From positions 1-49,047 of the forward strand of contig JAGRJY010000163.1 in NCBI GenBank assembly GCA_020442465.1: DNA of 49,047 nt. The letters are read 5' to 3'. Positions 27,386-36,464 of the stretch are shown here, piece after piece (the first letter of the stretch is position 1; every line of letters begins with the position of its first letter). Under the pieces are notes generated by a model. The model was not told the DNA's origin. It searched no databases and saw nothing but the letters and a program-made list of their open reading frames with translations. The stretch is from Lysobacterales bacterium. GTDB lineage: Bacteria > Pseudomonadota > Gammaproteobacteria > Xanthomonadales > Xanthomonadaceae. Position numbers and translations under genes: made by a program.

Positions 27386-29308
27386 TCAGAACGTGATGCT
27401 CCAGCTGTCGATGTAGCCGGTGTCGGCCCGTGCCCGGTCGCGGGCACGCAGGCGCCAGGTGCCATTCAGCGCTTCGCTGGACAGATTCACCGTGTACGTC
27501 TGGTTGATGTTGTCGGCGCTGCCACCCGAACGGTTGTGCAGGTTGTAGACCGAACCATCCGGTGCCACCAGGTCGACGATCAGATCGCCGATGTACGGAT
27601 GCACGATCGCCACCGCCACCTGGGTGTTGCTCGGCGCATTGCCGCTGCGACCTGACACCGCGATGTTGCTGTACACGCCGGTCGTGTTGTTGTCCGGAAT
27701 GTTCACGTTGCTGCCGTTGGTGTAGGTCTGCGGGCTGCCGCCACCACCACCGCCACCCGCGGTGTAGCTGCCGGTCAGGCTCACGCCGGAGAACGTCGAG
27801 TAGGCACGCACCATCACGTAGTAGGTGCCGGTCTGCGCCGTCGAGAATGAGCAGGTCTCGCTGTTGCCGTTGAGGTACGGACGGCAGTCGTAGCTGCTGG
27901 TCGTCGGCGCCGAACCGAACTTCACATACATGTCCGCGTCACCCGAACCGCCGCTCATCGCGAAGTTCAGGTTCGTCGCACCGGCCGGAACGGCCAAGGT
28001 GTAGTCCAGCTCACCACCGGTCGAGGCTGCCAGGCCGGTCACCGGCACGCCATTGGTCAGCGTGCCGCCGCTCGGCGGCGGGGGCGGCGGCGTGGTGCCA
28101 CCGGAGCCGGTGTACAGCAGGAGGTTCGGCGAACCGGAGCCCGCGCTGGTGACCTTGCTCGGCGTGGCGTTCGACGTCAGCGCCGCAGTGACCTGAGCCG
28201 GCGTGGCGTTCGGGTTCGACGCCAGGTACAGCGCCGCAGCACCTGCAACGTGCGGCGAGGCCATCGACGTTCCGCTGATGGTGTTGGTCGCCGAGCTGCT
28301 GGTGTACCAGGACGAGGTGATCGACGAACCCGGTGCGAAGATGTCCAGGCAGCTGCCGTAGTTCGAGAAGCTCGAACGGGCGTCGGTGCTGGTGGTCGAT
28401 CCGACCGTGATCGCGGACGCGGCACGTGCGGGCGAGTAGTTGCAGGCGTTCGCGTTGTCGTTGCCGGCGGCGACGACCACGGTGACGCCAGCGCTGGTCA
28501 TGTTGGCCACCGCATTGTCGGTCGCGGTCGACGCACCACCGCCCAGGCTCATGTTGGCCACGGCCGGCTTGGTGTGGTTTGCAGCCACCCAGTCCATGCC
28601 GGCGATCACGCCGGAGTTGGTGCCCGAACCGTCACAGCCCAGTACGCGGACGGGATGGATGGTCACGCCCTTGGCGATGCCGTAGGTGGTGCCGCCGACG
28701 GTGCCTGCCACGTGCGTACCGTGGCCGTTGCAGTCGGTCGTGCCGCCGCCGTCGGAGATGGCGGTATAGCCACCACCCATGCGGCCGGTGAACTGGGAGT
28801 GCGAACCGAGCACGCCGGTGTCGATGATGTACGCGTGCACGTTCGAAGCCGTGGTGTCGTACACGTAGGTGGAATTCAGCGGCAGGTCGCGCTGGTCAAC
28901 GCGATCGATGCCCCACGTCGCGCCGGACTGGGTGGCCGAGGCGCTGACGTAGCCGTCCTCTTCGATGTATTCGATGCGGTCGTCGGCCATCATCCTTGCC
29001 AGCGCCTTGTCGTCTGCCTGGACGACAAATCCGCGCAGCGCGTGGCTGAACGTCTTCTGCACCTTGACGCCATGCTGGCCGCGCATTTCCTGCGCTACCG
29101 CGGCCACGCTTCGGCCATTTGAGCTCGACGAAGATTCGTTGGCGAGTGCCGCCACTTCGGGCTTGAGCACGACGATGTACTGCCCCTGCACGCGTTCGGC
29201 AGCCAGACGGAACTGCGGCTGCGCGGCGGCGATGGAGCACATGGAGAGCGAAGCTGCGACTACGAGTGCGGTGCGCGACAGCACCGGCTTGGAATGACGC
29301 GATTGCAC
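27386..29308 (-). CDS. Secreted subtilisin-like serine protease (S8, proteinase K-like)
   Basis: A 640-residue preproprotein. It contains a signal peptide (1-30, ending CSIAAAQ), an inhibitor I9-type propeptide (about 40-120), and a catalytic domain (about 130-405) with Asp163 in AYIIDTG, His196 in NGHGTHVAG, Asn283 in AAGN and Ser348 in [13 protein letters not shown] Pro-rich linker, a PPC domain (about 435-515), a Gly-rich linker and a C-terminal P/proprotein-convertase domain (about 530-640) follow. Such enzymes are secreted, often by type II secretion, and the gsp genes lie 5 kb away; that link is inference. The start is GTG, 9 nt after GAGGGG. A long leader lies upstream and a strong terminator downstream. 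Confidence 0.96.
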   Translation of the reverse strand: MQSRHSKPVLSRTALVVAASLSMCSIAAAQPQFRLAAERVQGQYIVVLKPEVAALANESSSSSNGRSVAAVAQEMRGQHGVKVQKTFSHALRGFVVQADDKALARMMADDRIEYIEEDGYVSASATQSGATWGIDRVDQRDLPLNSTYVYDTTASNVHAYIIDTGVLGSHSQFTGRMGGGYTAISDGGGTTDCNGHGTHVAGTVGGTTYGIAKGVTIHPVRVLGCDGSGTNSGVIAGMDWVAANHTKPAVANMSLGGGASTATDNAVANMTSAGVTVVVAAGNDNANACNYSPARAASAITVGSTTSTDARSSFSNYGSCLDIFAPGSSITSSWYTSSSATNTISGTSMASPHVAGAAALYLASNPNATPAQVTAALTSNATPSKVTSAGSGSPNLLLYTGSGGTTPPPPPPSGGTLTNGVPVTGLAASTGGELDYTLAVPAGATNLNFAMSGGSGDADMYVKFGSAPTTSSYDCRPYLNGNSETCSFSTAQTGTYYVMVRAYSTFSGVSLTGSYTAGGGGGGGSPQTYTNGSNVNIPDNNTTGVYSNIAVSGRSGNAPSNTQVAVAIVHPYIGDLIVDLVAPDGSVYNLHNRSGGSADNINQTYTVNLSSEALNGTWRLRARDRARADTGYIDSWSITF

Positions 29309-29440
29309 GTGAATGACCCCTCAGCAAGTGTGACTGGGGCGACGTTGTCCATGCATCTCTTCCGACTACGGCGGGCCTCCGGCCCTACGCACTGCGCACT
29401 CCCCTGGGCGCTCACCAAACCAGCGCCGATATGCCAGTCG

Positions 29441-29473
29441 AAAGAAAGCCTTGTTTCGTCCCTTGAACAAGGC
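29441..29473 (-). terminator. Hairpin plus T-tract: sufT terminator or protease attenuator
   Basis: GCCTTGTT (29448-29455) and AACAAGGC (29466-29473) form a perfect 8-bp stem with a 10-nt loop, followed on the minus strand by TTTCTTT. It sits at the start of the transcript predicted from the promoter at 29480-29509. It could therefore end read-through from sufT or act in the protease leader. Confidence 0.5.
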
Positions 29474-29479
29474 GAGTGG

Positions 29480-29509
29480 AAAATAGTCACATGTTCAGCT
29501 GGCAGTCAA
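29480..29509 (-). promoter_or_regulatory. Candidate sigma-70 promoter of the subtilase gene
   Basis: On the minus strand TTGACT (29509-29504) is followed after 18 nt by TATTTT (29485-29480), preceded by TGAC. Transcription would begin near 29473 and give an untranslated leader of about 165 nt. The match is moderate, but it stands out in this GC-rich window. Confidence 0.4.
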
Positions 29510-29863
29510 CATTGCAACGCACAAGTTCAGTTTCGAATCAAATGGGCCCTTCAAATTCAACATGTTGCATTTGTAACCAAACAGTGTGTGAACCAGTTCG
29601 CGCTCAGAAACGCGCAAATATTCAGGTACCGGTCACGCTCTTCAACAATTGTCAACGACGCCCGATCGCGCACGCAGGCGGGTGCGCGTGGAGCACCAAA
29701 GCAGGCGTTTGTTGTCGCTGAGAAACCAGCCCACGCAGGCAGCACGGCAGGCTGCGGCCCGGAGTACCGGAGCCATCAGACCCTGCCTCTTTCCTGAGTC
29801 TCAGGATGGACGGCTGCTGCGGAGCCGAGTTCGGGTCTGCGTCTGCGCACATGGCGTGCGCGG

Positions 29864-30418
29864 TCAGAACATGCCCGTTTCGAGGCGCGCCGCTTCACTC
29901 ATCATCGACTGGTTCCAGGGCGGGTCGAAGACCAGCTCCACGTCCGCTTCGATGACGGTGGGAATCAGCTCCAGCTTGCTGCGCACGTCGTCGACGAGCA
30001 CCTCACCCATGCCGCAGCCCGGCGCGGTCAACGTCATTTCGACCTCGATACGACGCTGCCCCGACTCCTGCGGCACCACCACACACCGGTACACCAGGCC
30101 GAGTTCGACCACGTTGATGGGTATCTCGGGGTCGTAGCAGGTGCGCAACTGACGCCAGGCCAGCACCTCGACATCGTCGTCGCTGGCCCCTTCCTGCAGA
30201 GCCGGCGGCTCGACCGGCTCCTTGCCGATCGCATCGGCGTCCTTGCCGGCCACCCGGAACAGGTTGCCTTCGACGAACACGGTAAAACTGCCGCCCAAGG
30301 CTTGGGTGATGTAACCCACCGAACCGGCCGGCAGGGTCACGGACTCGCCCTGCGGCACCATGATCACGTCGCAATCGCGTTCGAATCGGACAGGTTCGCT
30401 GCTTCGGCTGTAGCCCAT
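29864..30418 (-). CDS. sufT: Fe-S cluster assembly factor SufT (DUF59/MIP18 family)
   Basis: A 184-residue protein with an N-terminal extension (about 1-80) followed by the MIP18/DUF59 domain. The domain motifs are CYDPEIPINVVELGLVY (from residue 94) and TAPGCGMGE (131-139, with the conserved Cys135). SufT acts in maturation of iron-sulfur proteins and often sits in suf operons; here it stands alone, so the rest of the pathway must be elsewhere. The ATG at 30418 is 26 bp from the divergent membrane-protein gene. Confidence 0.92.
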   Translation of the reverse strand: MGYSRSSEPVRFERDCDVIMVPQGESVTLPAGSVGYITQALGGSFTVFVEGNLFRVAGKDADAIGKEPVEPPALQEGASDDDVEVLAWRQLRTCYDPEIPINVVELGLVYRCVVVPQESGQRRIEVEMTLTAPGCGMGEVLVDDVRSKLELIPTVIEADVELVFDPPWNQSMMSEAARLETGMF

Positions 30419-30444
30419 GGGTACCAGGACGGGGAAAGGAGTGA

Positions 30445-30921
30445 ATGCGGGGTTATTCTACCCGGCCCCACACAGCCGGCAGTGAACGAGCTTTGGCTTC
30501 GACCCCCGATTCCCGACCGGCGCCACTTGGCTGGCTGCTGCTGTGCACAGGCGTGGCGCTGGTCGCCGCGGCCGGCCTGTCTGCCTTGTGGACCATCTTC
30601 GCGCTGGCCACCGCCAGCCTCGCCGGCTGGATGGCCTGCGTGGCCGGCATCGACGCCGCGTTGCTGCTGCGTCTCAGCGGCCGCCCGAGCGATCGCGCGC
30701 GCGCTCGGGCGAGCATCCTCGTCTACCTGTTCAGCGTGGCAGCGTCGGTGTACGTGGTCGGCGCCGCACGCCTGGGCAGCGGGCTGGGACTGCAACCCTT
30801 GGAGGCACTCGAACGGATCAGCCCGGGCCTGGTGCAGCTCTACCTGCTGTCGAACGACACGCCCTGGGACTGGTTCTGGCTGGGCATCGGCGCCGTGCTG
30901 TCGTGGCGGCTCGGACGCTGA
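30445..30921 (+). CDS. Small membrane protein of unknown function
   Basis: A 158-residue protein not recognised. It has three to four hydrophobic segments (about 28-45, 47-70, 88-105 and 140-155), including GWLLLCTGVALVAAAGLSAL and WDWFWLGIGAVLSWRLG. The cytoplasmic connections are Arg-rich. An AAAGGA element 5 nt before the ATG supports this start; TTG at 30493 is an alternative. It is divergent from sufT and convergent with mazG, with no partner in an operon. Confidence 0.65.
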   Translation: MRGYSTRPHTAGSERALASTPDSRPAPLGWLLLCTGVALVAAAGLSALWTIFALATASLAGWMACVAGIDAALLLRLSGRPSDRARARASILVYLFSVAASVYVVGAARLGSGLGLQPLEALERISPGLVQLYLLSNDTPWDWFWLGIGAVLSWRLGR

Positions 30922-31028
30922 GGCCCGACAGGAGCATCGCGTCGCGTTGACCCGACTCGTCCGTCACCGTTGCCGACGAATGCACCCCCGCCCCCGCCTC
31001 ACGGGCCGGTCCGTCGGGCCAGCAGGGA

Positions 31029-31865
31029 TCAGTCCGTTCCGCCTCGACGCTCTTCGGCCTTCGCCCGGTCCCAGTAGCCGTCCTGGGCCGCCAAGTCGAG
31101 CTGGGCAAGTTCGACCTGATCGGCCGCGGCCAGCGTTTCCATGCGCCGGAACCGACGCTCGAATTTCGCATTGGCGCGGCGCAGGGCCGACGCCGGATCG
31201 ACGCCGGCATGGCGCGCCAGGTTGGCGACCACGAACAGAACATCGCCGAGTTCGTCCTCGATGCGCTCTGCCTGCGTTGTCGACTGACATTCCCCGGAGA
31301 CGTGGGAGAGCTCAGCGCGCAACTCGCTGACCTCCTCTTCAAGTTTCGCGAACACCGGTTCAAATCCCGGCCAGTCGAAGCCGACCCGCGCTGCGCGTTT
31401 CTGCAGCTTCACCGCCCGAGCCAGTTCGGGCATACCCCGTGCGATGCCCGCGAGGGCACTGTCATCGTGATGGCCCTTGGCTGCGCGCTCGGCGGCCTTG
31501 GTTTCCTCCCACAGTCGGGTCTGCGTCTCGGCATCTTCGACCACGGCGTCGGCGAACACATGCGGATGCCGGCGCACCATCTTGTCGTTGATCGCCTCGG
31601 CGACCTCGCGCAGGCCAAAGGCGCCCGCCTCCTCGGCCATGCGCGCATGGAACACCACCTGCAACAACAGGTCTCCCAGCTCATCGCACAGTGCCGGCAT
31701 GTCGCCCTGCTCGATCGCATCGGCGACCTCATAGGCCTCTTCAATCGTGTAGGCGGCGATGCTGCGGAAGTCCTGTTCCACGTCCCAGGGACAGCCATGC
31801 TCGGGATCGCGCAATCGCGCCATGATCTCCACCAGCCGTTCCACTGCGGCGGAGAACTCAGCCAT
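31029..31865 (-). CDS. mazG: Nucleoside triphosphate pyrophosphohydrolase MazG
   Basis: A 278-residue tandem MazG protein, which removes pyrophosphate from NTPs and (p)ppGpp-related substrates, counting as house-cleaning. The N-terminal domain starts MAEFSAAVERLVEIMARL and contains GCPWDVEQDF, IEEAYEVADAI and CDELGDLLLQVVFHA. The C-terminal repeat has KLEEEVSELRAEL and IEDELGDVLFVVANLARH. Both acidic metal-binding clusters are intact. The ATG at 31865 overlaps the cysQ stop by 8 nt and gives the family N-terminus. It is the last gene of the long gspG-to-mazG unit. Confidence 0.95.
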   Translation of the reverse strand: MAEFSAAVERLVEIMARLRDPEHGCPWDVEQDFRSIAAYTIEEAYEVADAIEQGDMPALCDELGDLLLQVVFHARMAEEAGAFGLREVAEAINDKMVRRHPHVFADAVVEDAETQTRLWEETKAAERAAKGHHDDSALAGIARGMPELARAVKLQKRAARVGFDWPGFEPVFAKLEEEVSELRAELSHVSGECQSTTQAERIEDELGDVLFVVANLARHAGVDPASALRRANAKFERRFRRMETLAAADQVELAQLDLAAQDGYWDRAKAEERRGGTD

Positions 31866-32655
31866 CGAGCCAATCCCGCCACGGCAGGTCTGCGTCACCG
31901 AGCGCAAGGAAATCCCCGTTCAGCAGGCTTTCCTTGGCGTTGTAGCGGAACGGCAAACCGTCGGTGCCGATCACCACGCCGCCGGCCTGCTCCAGCACGC
32001 ACTGCGCGGCGGCCGTGTCCCATTCCGAAGTCGGTCCGAACCGGGGATACAGGTCGACCCGTCCCTCGGCGATCCGGCAGAATTTCAGCGAGCTGCCGAG
32101 GCCGGTGCGGTCGTGTTCGCCCAGACGCTCGAGCAGCGCCTGCGTGCGCGCATCCAGGTGCGACCGGCTCGCAGCCACGCGCAATGGCGCAGCTGCGGGC
32201 CGTGTCGTGGAGAGCGCAACGTCCTGGCCGTTTGCCATGCGCATGTAGGCACCGTGGCCGGCCGCCGCGAAGGCGAGATACTCGAGGGCTGGCGCATAGA
32301 CCACGCCAAGCACCGGCCGATGTGCGTCGATCAGCGCCACGTTGACGGTGAACTCGCCGTTGCGCTTGATGAACTCGCGGGTGCCGTCGAGTGGATCAAC
32401 CAGCCAATAGCGCTGCCAATGCTGACGCGTCGACCACGGGATGTCCGCCGACTCCTCGGACAGCACCGGAATTCGGTCACCCAACGGTGCCAGTCCATCG
32501 ACCAGGATGTGGTGCGCGGCGCGATCCGCCGCGGTGAGCGGGCTGCGGTCGTCCTTGTGCTCGACCGAAAAATCTTCGGCATACACCGCCATGATGGCTT
32601 CGCCAGCGCGACGAACCAGCGCAATCACGGGTTCGAGCAGGGTCATGTCACTCAT
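31858..32655 (-). CDS. cysQ: 3'(2'),5'-bisphosphate nucleotidase CysQ
   Basis: A 265-residue Mg-dependent, lithium-sensitive phosphatase of the inositol-monophosphatase superfamily that hydrolyses 3'-phosphoadenosine 5'-phosphate, a by-product of sulfate assimilation. Motifs are SEESADI (metal ligand Glu), VDPLDGTREF (Asp87, Asp90, Gly91, Thr92) and GPTSEWDTAAA near the C-terminus. ATG at 32655 is preceded by AAGGAG at an ideal distance and overlaps the nudE stop by 8 nt. The order nudE-cysQ is common in pseudomonads and relatives. Confidence 0.95.
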   Translation of the reverse strand: MSDMTLLEPVIALVRRAGEAIMAVYAEDFSVEHKDDRSPLTAADRAAHHILVDGLAPLGDRIPVLSEESADIPWSTRQHWQRYWLVDPLDGTREFIKRNGEFTVNVALIDAHRPVLGVVYAPALEYLAFAAAGHGAYMRMANGQDVALSTTRPAAAPLRVAASRSHLDARTQALLERLGEHDRTGLGSSLKFCRIAEGRVDLYPRFGPTSEWDTAAAQCVLEQAGGVVIGTDGLPFRYNAKESLLNGDFLALGDADLPWRDWLDG

Positions 32656-33220
32656 CGGAACTCCTTTTCGCGATGTACTCGCGGGCGATGAAGAGAGCGG
32701 CGAGTGACCGCCCTTCCGAGCAGTCCTCACGCAGCATCAGCTGGTCCAGCTCGGCGAGCTTCCATGGCACCACTTCGAGCGGCTCCGGCTCGTCGCCCGG
32801 CAGCGCCTCGGGATACAGGTCTTCGGCCAGCACGAGCCAGGTCTGATGACCCATGTAGTTGGGCGCCAGCGTCATGGCGCGCAGCACGGTCAGCCGCCGC
32901 GCACCGAATCCGATCTCTTCCTTGAGCTCTCGCTCGGCGGCCACCTCGATGGATTCGCCACGGTCAATACGCCCACGCACGATGCCCAGCTCACGGCGGT
33001 GCACGCCGCAGGCGTATTCGCGCACCAGCAGCGTGGTCGCATCGTCGCGCATCGCGACCACAGCCACGGCGCCGCTGCCGCGAGGCTTCATGCGCTCGAA
33101 CGTGCGGGTCGCGCCATTGGAAAACACCAGATCGAGCTGCTCGACCTGAAAGCGACCACCGTAGTCGAGCTCGCGCGTCGCGGTGACTTCCGGCAGGTCT
33201 TTTTCGGAGGGGGCGACCAT
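32648..33220 (-). CDS. nudE: ADP-compounds hydrolase NudE (Nudix)
   Basis: A 190-residue Nudix hydrolase cleaving ADP-ribose, NADH and diadenosine polyphosphates. The Nudix box is complete: Gly83, Glu89, Arg97, Glu98, Glu101, Glu102 and Gly104 in GESIEVAAERELKEEIGF, preceded by VRGRIDR where family members more often have PKG-IDP. The ATG at 33220 lies 4 nt after the upstream phosphatase stop, and the end overlaps cysQ. It belongs to a hisN-nudE-cysQ-mazG series, which reads as a metabolite-repair module. Confidence 0.93.
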   Translation of the reverse strand: MVAPSEKDLPEVTATRELDYGGRFQVEQLDLVFSNGATRTFERMKPRGSGAVAVVAMRDDATTLLVREYACGVHRRELGIVRGRIDRGESIEVAAERELKEEIGFGARRLTVLRAMTLAPNYMGHQTWLVLAEDLYPEALPGDEPEPLEVVPWKLAELDQLMLREDCSEGRSLAALFIAREYIAKRSSDE

Positions 33221-33224
33221 CGTC

Positions 33225-34025
33225 TCAGCCAAGCCAGCCGGCGAACAGATCACGCGCCTTGGCGTGCAAGGCCGGCGTGCCGCAGAGGGCACTGGATGTA
33301 TCCAGCCCGATCGGCGCGCCATCGAGGTCCGTGAACACGCCGCCGGCTTCGCCCACGATCACCGCCAGCGCGGCGATGTCGAGAATATTCAGGTCGGACT
33401 CAACAACCAGATCCACCGCGCCCCGCGCCAGCAGGTGGTAGTGATAGAAATCGCCGTAGCCACGGATGCGCTGCAGGCGCGGAATCAACTCGCCGAGCGC
33501 CGCCCAGCCCGCACCTTGGGCGAGCCGCTTGAGGTTGCCGGTGGAGACGCTCGCGGCCGACCACTCCGCCGCCGTGCCAACCTGCACGCGTTTTCCGTCC
33601 AGCCACGCGCCGCCGCCGCGCCGCGCCCACATCGTTTCGCCAAACTCGGCCGCGCATGACACCCCGAGCACCAGCTCGCCACGCACCATCAGCGCGATCT
33701 GCGTGGAGAACATCGGGTAGCGGCGCACGAAGGACTTGGTGCCGTCGATCGGATCGACCAGCCACAGGCATTCGCCCGTCCCGGTGCGCCCGCCTTCCTC
33801 ACCATGGATGGCATGGTCGGGAAAAGCCTCGAGCAGCACCTGACGGATCACCTGTTCGCTTTCGATGTCGGCGCGCGTGACCGGTGTGTCGTCGGCCTTG
33901 GTCATCGTCTCCAGGCCTTCGTCGCGATAGTGACGGGCGATCACTTTCGCAGCTTCCCCGGCCGCGCGCCGCGCCACCGCCAGGGCGTCGTCGAGCCAGG
34001 CTGCGGTGCATTCGACGTGACTCAC
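33225..34025 (-). CDS. hisN: Inositol-monophosphatase family phosphatase (histidinol-phosphatase-like)
   Basis: A 266-residue phosphatase with the superfamily's metal sites: HGEEGG (Glu76, Glu77), LVDPIDGTKSF (Asp91, Asp94, Gly95, Thr96) and SDLNILDIAAL with the third Asp. The N-terminal and C-terminal patterns fit the HisN/histidinol-phosphatase branch better than SuhB, but without a histidine operon the substrate is uncertain. It begins with GTG at 34025, overlapping gspN by 4 nt (GTGA), so it is coupled to the secretion genes. A second family member, cysQ, lies two genes downstream. Confidence 0.82.
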   Translation of the reverse strand: MSHVECTAAWLDDALAVARRAAGEAAKVIARHYRDEGLETMTKADDTPVTRADIESEQVIRQVLLEAFPDHAIHGEEGGRTGTGECLWLVDPIDGTKSFVRRYPMFSTQIALMVRGELVLGVSCAAEFGETMWARRGGGAWLDGKRVQVGTAAEWSAASVSTGNLKRLAQGAGWAALGELIPRLQRIRGYGDFYHYHLLARGAVDLVVESDLNILDIAALAVIVGEAGGVFTDLDGAPIGLDTSSALCGTPALHAKARDLFAGWLG

Positions 34026-34783
34026 AGCGGCAGGATCCGGCCTTCGATCTTGAGCAGTGAGCTGCCATCGTCCAGCGGCTCGCCGATCCAGCGCAATGCC
34101 TTGATGACGTCGGGGTTGCCATCGCGCGCGAAGAGAATCACCTCGGCCTCGTAGCCGCGAACGCTCACCGTGAAGGTGCCGTCGACCGAGAGTGGGCCGC
34201 CGCGATCGCCCACGATGCCCTGGACAACACCCGCCTGGTCGGTGTGAAAGGTCGCCACCAGATCGCCGAAATTCGCCGCCGCCTCACCGGCCACGGCGGC
34301 CTTCTTCCAGACCACCTCACCGCGCAGGCTGCGCGGAAATCCGGCGACGAGCACGGCTTCCTCGACGTTGAACTCGACTTCGCCCACGGGAACCAGGCCA
34401 GGAATGTCCAGCGCCGGATTCAGCCGCTCAGCCGGAAAGGCGCCGCGCGCATCCAGCAGGCGCAGGGTCTGCCGGTCGGTCAGCTCAAGATCCGAACGCA
34501 GCCGGTAGCCCTGACCCTCGAGTGCCGCGTCACCCGCCGGTCGCATCGACAGCAGCGACCAAGGCCGAACATGCCAGGCGAGCGCGCCGATCTGCGTGCC
34601 ACGCACTTCCACCCGCTCCGCATGCCCACGCCAGATCGTCCCGCTGATGTCACGCAGCTGCACCTGGCCCAGGCGATCGCCGAACCATTGCACCGCGGTG
34701 CGCGCCGGAAACATGGCCAGCACGACCGCCAACACGACGAGACAACCCAGCAGCAACACGAACAGCCTGGACAACCACTTCAT
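34022..34783 (-). CDS. gspN: Type II secretion system protein GspN
   Basis: A 253-residue inner-membrane protein with one N-terminal transmembrane helix (about 5-25) and a periplasmic beta-rich domain. GspN-type phrases are DISGTIWRGHAERVEVRG, ALAWHVRPWSLLSMRPAG and FNVEEAVLV. GspN is an accessory, non-universal part of the type II machinery. It lies 47 bp after gspM and overlaps the hisN-like gene by 4 nt. Confidence 0.88.
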   Translation of the reverse strand: MKWLSRLFVLLLGCLVVLAVVLAMFPARTAVQWFGDRLGQVQLRDISGTIWRGHAERVEVRGTQIGALAWHVRPWSLLSMRPAGDAALEGQGYRLRSDLELTDRQTLRLLDARGAFPAERLNPALDIPGLVPVGEVEFNVEEAVLVAGFPRSLRGEVVWKKAAVAGEAAANFGDLVATFHTDQAGVVQGIVGDRGGPLSVDGTFTVSVRGYEAEVILFARDGNPDVIKALRWIGEPLDDGSSLLKIEGRILPL

Positions 34784-34830
34784 GCCACACCCTCTTCAGA
34801 TTGTTGGAACGCCCGATCCGAAAACGCCGG

Positions 34831-35310
34831 TCATGGCGCTCCCTCGCTGACTGTCACACGCGCATCAACCAAGCCGGAACCCGCGGCCCGGCGCACCGAG
34901 AATTCATCGAGGCGAACGCCTTGATCGCGCTTCAGCGCGTCCAGCCAGTCGCACAGCGCGTCGAAAGAGGCCGACTGGAACTGTGCCCGCACCTGCTGCG
35001 CGGTCACCGGCTCGACCCTCAGCAACGCGCCAGCCAGGCCCGAGGTGCGCGCGGTGGCATCGATGCGGGCCAGCAGGGACCGTCCGTCGGCGGTGACCGG
35101 CGCGCGCGTCATGCCCTGCAGCCCCTGCGCCGTCGATTGCATCCAACGCAGTGACGCATCGGCCGCCATCGCTCGTTCTCGCCACGCCACCCGGGAATCC
35201 TGCAGCGGCGCCCAAACCAGGGCATAGCCGAGCAGCAGCACGGACAGCAGACCGCCCCATCCGAGCATCGCGCGCTCGCGCGCCGCGAGTTGCTGCCACC
35301 ATGCGATCAC
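34831..35310 (-). CDS. gspM: Type II secretion system protein GspM
   Basis: A 159-residue bitopic protein: MIAWWQQLAARERAMLGWGG, then a membrane helix (about 17-34) and a periplasmic ferredoxin-like domain. The short cytoplasmic tail with the R-E-R motif before the helix is typical. GspM binds GspL in the inner-membrane platform. It starts with GTG at 35310, overlapping gspL by 4 nt (GTGA). Confidence 0.88.
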   Translation of the reverse strand: MIAWWQQLAARERAMLGWGGLLSVLLLGYALVWAPLQDSRVAWRERAMAADASLRWMQSTAQGLQGMTRAPVTADGRSLLARIDATARTSGLAGALLRVEPVTAQQVRAQFQSASFDALCDWLDALKRDQGVRLDEFSVRRAAGSGLVDARVTVSEGAP

Positions 35311-36422
35311 GGCGAGGCTCCGGAGATGCGCAGCCGGCCCTCGACACCCCGGGAGCCGGAGATGGCCGATGCAAGCTCGACGTCGAGGCCACCGAGGCCG
35401 GCGATCTGCTGGCGCAGAAAGTCCAGTTTCTCCACGTCGGTCCCCACCACCACGAGTTCCAGCAGGTTGCCGCGGTACTCTGCGCTTTCCAGCGTGAGGT
35501 GCTGGGTGCCGGCGAGCAGTGGCGCGATCCGCCCGAGCCAGAGCATGCCGTCTGCCGCTTGATCGGCGCCGGCAGACACAGCGCGCAGCTGCGCCACCGG
35601 GTCGACCACCCGGGTCAGGCCTGGCACCGCAGCGCGCAACACCTCAGCCATCTCGGCGTTACGCATCGCCACATGCTCCTTCAAGGCACGCAGTTCCACC
35701 CACGCCTGTAGCAACAGCAGGAGGACCGCCGCCGCCGCGAGGCCCGCGGCCCAGCGCCACCCGACATGCTGCGCACGGGCACGACGCGCCGGTTGGAAGT
35801 TGCCCTGAAGCAGATCGATCTCGCGGCCGACCGCCGCCGGCGAGGCGAGCGCCACCCAGGTGGACGGATCGACGGCCAGCCCCTCCAGCGGCCACTCCTG
35901 GCGCTCGAGCCAGGGCTTCATGGCGTCGAGTTCGGCGCGCGGGAGACTGAGACTGTCGGAGGCGGCGCGGCGCAGCAGCAGACGATCTCCGTCGCTCCAC
36001 GCAGCGGGAGCATCGGCCGTCTGCAGGCATTGGCTTTCAGCCAGTGCATGATCGGCGTCGATCCCGTGCTCGGCGAGTCGGTCCAGCTTGTTGCGGAGGA
36101 GTTGGGCGTCGACCACGGCCACGTCGATGCGATCGGTGTCGGCCTCGACATCGCCCAGCGCAAAATGCAGCTGCTCGACCGGCGCCAGAAGCTGCTCTTC
36201 CAGCGCAAACGGCAAGGCCTGGCGCAGCTGCGCGGCGCGACGCGCGACGCGCGGGGCCGAGAGCAGCAGGACATCCTCGGCGCGCAGCAGCAGAACGACC
36301 TTGGCATCGACGCGCGGCGCGGGCCACCCCGCGCGCGGACCTTCGATCACCCGTCCGTCGTCCGCCAGCATGGCCCACTGCGGGGCGTCATCCTGCGGCA
36401 GATAGATCCAGACTTGCTGCAT
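35307..36422 (-). CDS. gspL: Type II secretion system protein GspL
   Basis: A 371-residue protein with a cytoplasmic actin-like domain (about 1-200) that recruits the GspE ATPase, a transmembrane helix (224-243) and a periplasmic ferredoxin-like domain. The N-terminal region includes LRQALPFALEEQLLAPVEQLHFALG, shown here by its segment LPFALEEQLLAPVEQLHF, characteristic of GspL/PilM-like proteins. It forms the platform with GspM. It lies 42 bp after gspK. Confidence 0.9.
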   Translation of the reverse strand: MQQVWIYLPQDDAPQWAMLADDGRVIEGPRAGWPAPRVDAKVVLLLRAEDVLLLSAPRVARRAAQLRQALPFALEEQLLAPVEQLHFALGDVEADTDRIDVAVVDAQLLRNKLDRLAEHGIDADHALAESQCLQTADAPAAWSDGDRLLLRRAASDSLSLPRAELDAMKPWLERQEWPLEGLAVDPSTWVALASPAAVGREIDLLQGNFQPARRARAQHVGWRWAAGLAAAAVLLLLLQAWVELRALKEHVAMRNAEMAEVLRAAVPGLTRVVDPVAQLRAVSAGADQAADGMLWLGRIAPLLAGTQHLTLESAEYRGNLLELVVVGTDVEKLDFLRQQIAGLGGLDVELASAISGSRGVEGRLRISGASP

Positions 36423-36464
36423 GCGCTGCGTGAGGCGAAGGGGATCGCAGTGTAGCGCATCGCC

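Larger units (their letters stand above)
29309..29863. other. 555-bp intergenic region, locally AT-rich
   Basis: No credible gene is seen. The stretch from about 29440 to 29660 is much richer in A and T than its surroundings. It holds a promoter candidate for the protease, a hairpin followed by a T-tract, a CAACATGTTG palindrome at 29558-29567, and a CGCGCAC/GTGCGCG stem at 29667-29673 with 29682-29688. It probably serves as the control region for the subtilase and the end of the sufT transcript. Confidence 0.6.
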
